Positions 56,948 through 64,000 of a stretch of 64,000 bases of DNA are shown piece after piece. The notes beneath the pieces are model-generated. The model worked only from the letters and a program-made list of their open reading frames with translations, was not told where the DNA came from and searched no databases. A program made the position numbers and the translations under genes. The stretch is from Sporodiniella umbellata (lineage: Eukaryota; Mucoromycota; Mucoromycetes; Mucorales; Rhizopodaceae), in contig JAIXMR010000040.1 in the NCBI GenBank assembly GCA_025677835.1, positions 124,001-188,000 of the forward strand, in the 5' to 3' direction. Position 1 is the first letter of the stretch, and the number at the start of each line of letters is the position of its first letter.

Positions 56948-58638
56948 TTAATGGTTTGACTTTAATTTTTTTTGTACTGTTTCGCTTGATGACGATGTTG
57001 TTGGCATATTTGGGAGGGGCCTTCTCTCCAAACAGTTATCAAACCATGCAATGTCATTTTCATTGGATTTGTTTTTGGACGTAACGATTTCAAACACTTC
57101 CTTGACAATTTCGGAGCACACCCAGGTAGAAAGAATGACTGGTAAGACAGTAGGTCCAAACTGATCCACAAAGCTGCTAATCACCAACGTCTTGCACCTT
57201 GAAACACGCGAAATGTACTTGGTGGGTCTGTCCAACTCAATCAGCGTGCTTGACAAGCCAGAATGAATAAACCCAACAGTGCGAATCGCCTCTGAACGAT
57301 GATCGAAGTTGATCTCCTTGAGTAAAGAGTCCAACATGTCTTTCAGTATACGTGGTAACTTGTAGAAGCCTTCATTCATAAAATTTGTACCAGATTCATC
57401 CTCAATCTTTGACTTGGCTTCACTAGCACCAAACTCCAAAGGGACAGTATGCTGGTTGTTGAATTGTCTAAAAATTAAGTCGCACTTGTGACCATACTTG
57501 GATCGACTGATTTTTGAAATGGATCCAATGGTTCTTGTGTCATTCTTCCTTTTCTTAGTCCCTAGACAAGCAGACTCACCACCGACAGCCTCAATATGCT
57601 CTAATTTATCAAAACAAGATTCGATCATTGACCAAATGTGGGTTTGATACCATCGTTCGTTATGAGGCCTATTCATACTACCATTTTCGTATTCTCGAAC
57701 CAGGGAAAAGATAACAAAAGTGATCCAGTCCTTATCAGCGCTTTCTTCTTTGTTGTAGTCAGAGTGAAAAGTGTGATTATTTCCTAAAGCAGTTCGAAGC
57801 TTAGCTGTGCTGTCTTGGTTGTATTGATTTAAAAAATTTTTCAAAGAATCTGGAGGTTTTGGAAAGCTTTTCTTTTTATGGTTTATGATTTCTTGGAGTT
57901 CCTCTTCAGTAAATACATTGTAAGAGATGTAGTTCTTGTCGTATGGGTCAATAATCAATGATCGGCTCGGATGGTCAGACTCACACTGCAAACCAAACAT
58001 AAAAAGCTCATCATCCACACATTTACCAGTTGAAAGATACCATTTGCTGTTTTGATTTAATTTTTTAAACATGTCTTCAAATGGAACGTTATGTTCATCA
58101 ACTGTATCATTTGTAGGTTCAATCGTATCTTCTTCAAAAGCATCGATACCCTCTCTTGTATTGTTTATATTATAATCTTCATGACTAATACTATTTTCTT
58201 GATTTTTATCAGCCTGATTAATTGTTTCAAAATCAGCCTCAATCAATTTAATTTCATCCTCAATTAGCTTGTTTTTAACGGTCAAGGAAAGGTATTTCTT
58301 ATTTATTATAAGCTTCTGCCTGGTCTTCAAGTAAAAAAACTGTCTCACCAACGTAGTATCTAGCAGCTAAACATAATTTTAATAATTAATACAAGCTTTA
58401 GAAAAAAAAATACTCGTACTTCTCTTGGTTTCTTTTGGTGCTTCCTGGCCCACAAAATAACCTCTCTCTTTGTATTGTGTTTCAAATTCAAGCTACCAAT
58501 ACTGATCAAAGCTCCTTCAAGTGCACGTAAGCAAGAGGACCAATCTTCACACTTCGAATTCTTAGCAAAGGCAAGCGCTTGGAACGTTGCATCTGGTTTC
58601 CAGTTGTTTAGAATCCATTCTGTATGTGAAGCTTCCAT
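56948..58638 (-). CDS. Unknown 545-residue protein of the tandem array, possible PD-(D/E)XK-like core
   Basis: Two exons (58420-58638 and 56948-58366) joined at a GTACGA donor. The N terminus is MEASHTEWILNNWKPDATFQ. Residues about 78-170 are Lys/Glu/Asn-rich; the C-terminal half is globular. A stretch near 367-391 reads KCDLIFRQFN ... VPLEFGASEAK: an Asp, then Glu-x4-Glu-x-Lys, which resembles the D...ExK core of restriction-like nucleases. A similar layout is, in my recollection, common in expanded protein families of Mucoromycota, but I cannot confirm a family. The frame is intact and identical, where visible, in copy 2, so it is under use or very recent. Four TATA-bearing 325-bp repeats lie upstream. 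No signal peptide. Confidence 0.7.
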
Positions 58639-58780
58639 TTTTTAAGAAGAAAAGAGTGAAAATGTCAGACACTTAGAGGACTTCAAATAAATTAAAAAAT
58701 GCTATTCGTGACAAATTTTTTTTCTGACATCATATTTCTTACTCAACTTTTATTTTTTATTTTTTTTGTAAGCATTAAAC
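58639..58780. other. 5' UTR/leader region of the tandem-array gene
   Basis: Between the start codon (58638) and the first 325-bp repeat; it ends with a 36-bp partial repeat copy (58745-58780). Confidence 0.5.
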
Positions 58781-59105
58781 CTCAACAAGATGAGAATAAC
58801 TACCAGCTGTTCCAGTGCATAGCGACCTGGAAACATTCTTTTGGGAGTGTTTTAAACGAAGGCTCGAAACGGTCTCCTTTGGGTGATTCCTAAGGAAGAC
58901 CACTTCGTTTTGACAGGGCCTTTTATACACAGTAAAGGGGTTGGTTACGCTTCTCACATACAACGTGGTGTATCTTAGGCACGGTAGCTTATTACTTGTC
59001 TTGTTATTCACTTACTCTTTGGAAAAACTAAGGTAATTTGCATTTTTTGCAATGGGACAAAGCTAATTTACTTTTTATTTTTTATTTTTTTTGTAAGCAT
59101 TAAAC
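58781..59105 (-). repeat. 325-bp promoter-type repeat, unit 1
   Basis: First of four direct repeats. On the minus strand it contains TATAAAAG (from CCTTTTATACACAG on plus, near 58920), aimed at the gene starting at 58638. It also has a TTGC-T6-GCAA inverted repeat. Confidence 0.9.
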
Positions 59106-59430
59106 CTCAACAAGATGAGAATAACTACCAGCTGTTCCAGTGCATAGCGACCTGGAAACATTCTTTTGGGAGTGTTTTAAACGAAGGCTCGAAACGGTCT
59201 CCTTTGGGTGATTCCTAAGGAAGACCACTTCGTTTTGACAGGGCCTTTTATACACAGTAAAGGGGTTGGTTACGCTTCTCACATACAACGTGGTGTATCT
59301 TAGGCACGGTAGCTTATTACTTGTCTTGTTATTCACTTACTCTTTGGAAAAACTAAGGTAATTTGCATTTTTTGCAATGGGACAAAGCTAATTTACTTTT
59401 TATTTTTTATTTTTTTTGTAAGCATTAAAC
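59106..59430 (-). repeat. 325-bp promoter-type repeat, unit 2
   Basis: Second direct copy, apparently identical to unit 1 by inspection, with the same TATA box and inverted repeat. Confidence 0.9.
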
Positions 59431-59755
59431 CTCAACAAGATGAGAATAACTACCAGCTGTTCCAGTGCATAGCGACCTGGAAACATTCTTTTGGGAGTGT
59501 TTTAAACGAAGGCTCGAAACGGTCTCCTTTGGGTGATTCCTAAGGAAGACCACTTCGTTTTGACAGGGCCTTTTATACACAGTAAAGGGGTTGGTTACGC
59601 TTCTCACATACAACGTGGTGTATCTTAGGCACGGTAGCTTATTACTTGTCTTGTTATTCACTTACTCTTTGGAAAAACTAAGGTAATTTGCATTTTTTGC
59701 AATGGGACAAAGCTAATTTACTTTTTATTTTTTATTTTTTTTGTAAGCATTAAAC
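59431..59755 (-). repeat. 325-bp promoter-type repeat, unit 3
   Basis: Third direct copy, apparently identical to its neighbours. Confidence 0.9.
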
Positions 59756-60080
59756 CTCAACAAGATGAGAATAACTACCAGCTGTTCCAGTGCATAGCGA
59801 CCTGGAAACATTCTTTTGGGAGTGTTTTAAACGAAGGCTCGAAACGGTCTCCTTTGGGTGATTCCTAAGGAAGACCACTTCGTTTTGACAGGGCCTTTTA
59901 TACACAGTAAAGGGGTTGGTTACGCTTCTCACATACAACGTGGTGTATCTTAGGCACGGTAGCTTATTACTTGTCTTGTTATTCACTTACTCTTTGGAAA
60001 AACTAAGGTAATTTGCATTTTTTGCAATGGGACAAAGCTAATTTACTTTTTATTTTTTATTTTTTTTGTAAGCATTAAAC
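59756..60080 (-). repeat. 325-bp promoter-type repeat, unit 4
   Basis: Fourth direct copy. Its last base borders directly on the first base of the second macro-repeat unit. Confidence 0.9.
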
Positions 60081-60308
60081 TGTAAGAGTTGTGTCTTCAA
60101 ACAGGGAAAGGGAAGAGCCGGAAAGGTTCAGGTTTGGATCGACACAACTTTGGAAGGGAGAAGTGCTGCGTCAAGGACTTGTAGTGGAACCTCGGGACAA
60201 TAGAGCTTACAGACGAAGCGGATCTGCAAGAGCGAGGCAAAAGATTAAATAAAAGAAACAGAAAAGACGGACAGTCCAAGAGGGAATACTTTGAATAGTA
60301 AAAGAATA

Positions 60309-60480
60309 TGTAATCGTTTGCTCCTGTTTATTGAATGAATTGACAAAGACTATTTATACTCTTTGTTGAAGTAAGAGAATGTTCAATCAAATTAAATATC
60401 TGATATGGAATACAGTAATAGAGTAATGCAATAGATATTGGACAGTGATAATAAAAGGATGTTAGTCCCAAGTCATTACA
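60309..60480 (-). repeat. LTR-like element (172 bp), copy 2
   Basis: Same length, ends, TATA and AATAAA as the element at 54410. It lies in the duplicated unit, so the pair does not flank a retrotransposon body. Confidence 0.55.
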
Positions 60481-61803
60481 CCTCCACTACTGAAAGAATA
60501 GATGGAAAGAGATATTTCGAAATAATTCGAACTTTATGATGGATTTAAAATAACCATCTAAAAAGAAAAAAGAAGCAGATATGAATTATAATATATTTAT
60601 GAAAATATAGATTCGTTTGCATTAAAGAATCTTATTTACACTAAACAATTATATTTTAGTAATGTGTTCAAAGAATATAAATGTCGTGTTCCGACTCATC
60701 TTTGAATACACTTTGGGTAATTTATACGAAGAAATAATGAGTTATATAAGAAGGTCTTACATCTTGAAGTGCACGCCAAGTATGGAAGCAATCTCCCATA
60801 TTTTCTAATCGGTCGTAACTACATGTATCACTTACCTAAACTAGTCAACAACCCATGATAGACGTCTTGATTTTATTATGATAAAGGATGGATTTTGATT
60901 TAAGTAAACTCGCCCGAGGTCGGAAATTGAATATGGAATAGAAAATTTACGGTATTGTTTTCGAGTCGGATAGTTCTGAAAGAAAACCACACGTCACAAG
61001 AGAAGATGAAGGAGAGCCATGAGATCATGAAGAATACAGGCCGATATTTAAATAGTTGTGGCGTATTATGATAGATATGGTTCGTCCTGAATGGTGTCTG
61101 ATTGTACGTGTGTACAAGATTTCAAAAATAACTGACCTACTGTTCACTACGCCGTTGTGTTCTTTCCTCTTGTCACCGTCTCAATTGAAATACTCAAATC
61201 GTTTCCCAGTTATTACCACCTCTCGTTTTTAATTTACATCAACGACGTCTGGACAAATATCGGAAAAGTGTATAAAAGACAGATCTCGAAGAGTGAAAAT
61301 AAAGACATCGAACTTTTTACCTATTCTTAATATATTTTGAAGAAAAGTCATACCCTTATATTTGACAACTCTTCATTAAATATAGCTTCTTTACTCTTAC
61401 TACTCTCAAATTATTGTTGTGTTTTTCTGGTTCCAGTTGTTCGAAGTAGGTTTCTTCAGTCGGCCTTAGTACTCGTTCGAACTGAAGTGAATTAACATCA
61501 ATAATTTAGACAAACCGCTGGTATTTATTGAGCTATAATTGAACTCCCTCAATTTAAATTACCAACCCCACCGTACACTTATCAATTAAAATTAAATTGA
61601 TTATCGCTACAGGATGTAGATAATATCCCATCAAAAATATAATGCTGCCTTCTTTCTAATATATTTCTATATAGCGTCATTATCATCTCTCTTTATATTT
61701 ATAGATTATTTGGCAACACAATTAAACAGAGTACTTTTTAGATGATTTTCTATATAAATTTGCGCATTTTTTTTTTAGAAAAAAACTCTTTCTTTACATA
61801 AAT

Positions 61804-62241
61804 ATGTTTAAAGATACCAATATGTTTTACAAACGCTTTCAATGGGATAATTAAAAATCTATTTTGTTTTTAATCGAAAACGAATTAATTCTAAGACCAG
61901 AGTGTGAAAGCTGTCATTTCCTCACGAGATTGAGTAAAAAGAACAAGGAGGGAGACTATCGTTATAGATGCTACCCCTGTAATAAAACCAGAGGGTTTTA
62001 TACTTTGTCACATTTTACCAAATCAAAAATGAAACCGTTTACAATCTTGGAACTACTTTTTTTCTGGTCCTATGGTATGAAAAACAAACTATTGATATAG
62101 AAATATAAACACAAAATAGAATATAGACCTAGTGAGGTTCACAGGCAAAATTCAGTATCAGTTGCTAACGCCTCTATTTTCTACAAAAAGATTAGAGAAA
62201 TCATTACAGAGTACTATTTTAAAAAACATCCTTTTATTTAA
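61804..62241 (+). pseudogene. Transposase N-terminal remnant, copy 2
   Basis: Same frame, zinc ribbon and the same two internal stops as at 55901. The shared decay shows that the element died before the duplication. Confidence 0.5.
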
Positions 62242-62849
62242 AAAACCACTCTTTAGTGTCGCGCTGACTGTACTGTGCTTCCATTCTCAGTATACCAGAT
62301 ACTTTTGATACTTGTGTCAGGGTAAATTGCCCAGAAAAAGGGCAGACTTGGTCACATGTTTGAAGCTAATTAGCCCAGCTGCTTGAAAATCAATTACCCC
62401 GTAGTTTGATCAGCTTCTTGTCAAAATGATTCCATCTAGGCTAAATTCGATACGACTCTACATATAAAGCTTAGAAACGGATTTTACATTTATTTGAAGA
62501 AGGCATGGGAGCAATGACAAGTACATATTTAATTATTGTTATGATGAGGGAAAAGGCCTAAGATACACAAAGTTGTATTACACTAATTTTTTTCGATTTT
62601 GAGTTGTTGTTGCATAACAATGATATTGCTTTTGAACAGCTCAGAAGGGGTATTTATCTCTCTCTCTCTCTCTCTCTCTCCCGTCTACATTGTTTATTTT
62701 TTATCAACAAAAAATTCTTGAAAGATAGAGTGGATCTTTATGATGATATAGGGGTGTGGCAATAATTGACAAAAGCTTTATAGAGGTACTATCAATTGCT
62801 AGCCTTTACTTTTTGTTTTTTTATAAGAAAAAAAAAAGAAAACGAATTC

Positions 62850-64000
62850 TTAATGGTTTGACTTTAATTTTTTTTGTACTGTTTCGCTTGATGACGATGT
62901 TGTTGGCATATTTGGGAGGGGCCTTCTCTCCAAACAGTTATCAAACCATGCAATGTCATTTTCATTGGATTTGTTTTTGGACGTAACGATTTCAAACACT
63001 TCCTTGACAATTTCGGAGCACACCCAGGTAGAAAGAATGACTGGTAAGACAGTAGGTCCAAACTGATCCACAAAGCTGCTAATCACCAACGTCTTGCACC
63101 TTGAAACACGCGAAATGTACTTGGTGGGTCTGTCCAACTCAATCAGCGTGCTTGACAAGCCAGAATGAATAAACCCAACAGTGCGAATCGCCTCTGAACG
63201 ATGATCGAAGTTGATCTCCTTGAGTAAAGAGTCCAACATGTCTTTCAGTATACGTGGTAACTTGTAGAAGCCTTCATTCATAAAATTTGTACCAGATTCA
63301 TCCTCAATCTTTGACTTGGCTTCACTAGCACCAAACTCCAAAGGGACAGTATGCTGGTTGTTGAATTGTCTAAAAATTAAGTCGCACTTGTGACCATACT
63401 TGGATCGACTGATTTTTGAAATGGATCCAATGGTTCTTGTGTCATTCTTCCTTTTCTTAGTCCCTAGACAAGCAGACTCACCACCGACAGCCTCAATATG
63501 CTCTAATTTATCAAAACAAGATTCGATCATTGACCAAATGTGGGTTTGATACCATCGTTCGTTATGAGGCCTATTCATACTACCATTTTCGTATTCTCGA
63601 ACCAGGGAAAAGATAACAAAAGTGATCCAGTCCTTATCAGCGCTTTCTTCTTTGTTGTAGTCAGAGTGAAAAGTGTGATTATTTCCTAAAGCAGTTCGAA
63701 GCTTAGCTGTGCTGTCTTGGTTGTATTGATTTAAAAAATTTTTCAAAGAATCTGGAGGTTTTGGAAAGCTTTTCTTTTTATGGTTTATGATTTCTTGGAG
63801 TTCCTCTTCAGTAAATACATTGTAAGAGATGTAGTTCTTGTCGTATGGGTCAATAATCAATGATCGGCTCGGATGGTCAGACTCACACTGCAAACCAAAC
63901 ATAAAAAGCTCATCATCCACACATTTACCAGTTGAAAGATACCATTTGCTGTTTTGATTTAATTTTTTAAACATGTCTTCAAATGGAACGTTATGTTCAT
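62850..64000 (-). CDS. Unknown tandem-array protein, copy 2 (5' end outside window)
   Basis: Second copy of the gene at 56948-58638. The frame is open from its stop (62850) to the window edge. The visible C-terminal 374 residues, from the MFKKLNQNSKWYL segment on, read the same as in copy 1, including the LEFGASEAK segment. Exon 1 and any upstream 325-bp repeats lie beyond 64000. Confidence 0.7.
   Translation of the reverse strand, partial: EHNVPFEDMFKKLNQNSKWYLSTGKCVDDELFMFGLQCESDHPSRSLIIDPYDKNYISYNVFTEEELQEIINHKKKSFPKPPDSLKNFLNQYNQDSTAKLRTALGNNHTFHSDYNKEESADKDWITFVIFSLVREYENGSMNRPHNERWYQTHIWSMIESCFDKLEHIEAVGGESACLGTKKRKNDTRTIGSISKISRSKYGHKCDLIFRQFNNQHTVPLEFGASEAKSKIEDESGTNFMNEGFYKLPRILKDMLDSLLKEINFDHRSEAIRTVGFIHSGLSSTLIELDRPTKYISRVSRCKTLVISSFVDQFGPTVLPVILSTWVCSEIVKEVFEIVTSKNKSNENDIAWFDNCLERRPLPNMPTTSSSSETVQKKLKSNH

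Larger units (their letters stand above)
54182..60080. repeat. Tandem macro-repeat unit, copy 1 (about 5.9 kb)
   Basis: This unit is repeated head to tail from 60081 to the window end, with spacing 5899-5903 bp. It contains an LTR-like element, a transposase remnant, an intact gene and, in this copy, four 325-bp repeats. The copies differ by few changes that I could see: scattered substitutions around 54399, 54887, 54896-54905, 54969 and 55347-55492, a 4-bp insertion in copy 2 near 61725, and a 1-bp length change in an A run near 56810. Confidence 0.93.
60081..64000. repeat. Tandem macro-repeat unit, copy 2 (cut by window end)
   Basis: Begins at TGTAAGAGTTG, the same point as 54182, and follows copy 1 with few changes to the window end. 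Non-coding parts (60481-61803, 62242-62849) match the first unit; the (TC)n run is at about 62657-62681. Confidence 0.93.

Noticed and set aside
58775..59986. Four identical 78-codon minus-strand frames in the 325-bp repeats
   Set aside because: They cross the TATA box region of each repeat, have no domain, and are repeated only because the DNA is repeated.
54410..60480. Reading the two LTR-like sequences as the ends of one full retrotransposon
   Set aside because: Homology continues on both outer sides of the elements, so they are paired by unit duplication, and no gag-pol frame lies between them.

Overview
The window reads as nuclear DNA of an early-diverging fungus, most likely Mucoromycota (Mucorales-like). 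The reasons are AT-rich spacers full of poly(A)/poly(T) runs, compact genes on both strands, many very short GT-AG introns (mostly 43-105 nt), and a gene set that mixes yeast-like genes with genes lost from yeasts. Every multi-exon model below was joined by hand from splice sites; each complete one gives an uninterrupted frame whose length is a multiple of three.

Layout. 1-14.8 kb: siderophore MFS transporter with iron-type GATA sites, 14-3-3, RPS16 (uS9), mitochondrial S10, Vid30/RanBPM-like GID subunit, ammonium transporter with nitrogen-type GATA sites. 14.8-30.3 kb: ASA1/GNB1L WD40 protein, U3 snoRNP RRP9, ATG5, a PNUTS/Ppn1-like PP1 regulator, UTP12/WDR3, ribosomal stalk P1, a glomulin/Ybp-like protein, an RPA-interacting-type zinc protein and a tiny Hsk3-like ORF. 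31-42.6 kb: ATG26 sterol glucosyltransferase, exosome RRP4, an EED/ESC-like WD40 protein, an Ecl1-like zinc protein, a dual-specificity phosphatase and a VIP36-like cargo lectin. 42.7-52.7 kb: capping protein beta, RPS21, a GMC oxidoreductase, exocyst EXO70 and an HPS1-like BLOC-3 subunit. This part is ordinary housekeeping euchromatin, rich in ribosome biogenesis (RPS16, RPS21, RPP1, RRP9, UTP12, RRP4), membrane traffic (EXO70, HPS1, lectin) and autophagy (ATG5, ATG26).

From about 54.2 kb the character changes. A unit of about 5.9 kb (54182-60080) is followed head to tail by a nearly identical second copy (60081 to the window end). Each unit carries a 172-bp LTR-like element, a stop-riddled zinc-ribbon remnant resembling a Merlin/ISXO2-type transposase, and an intact two-exon gene for a 545-residue protein of unknown function with a possible PD-(D/E)XK-like motif. 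In the first unit that gene is preceded by four identical 325-bp direct repeats, each with a TATA box pointing at it. This tandem array is the most unusual part of the window.

Limits: all family names rest on motif and domain recognition by eye. No alignment, database search or expression data were available.
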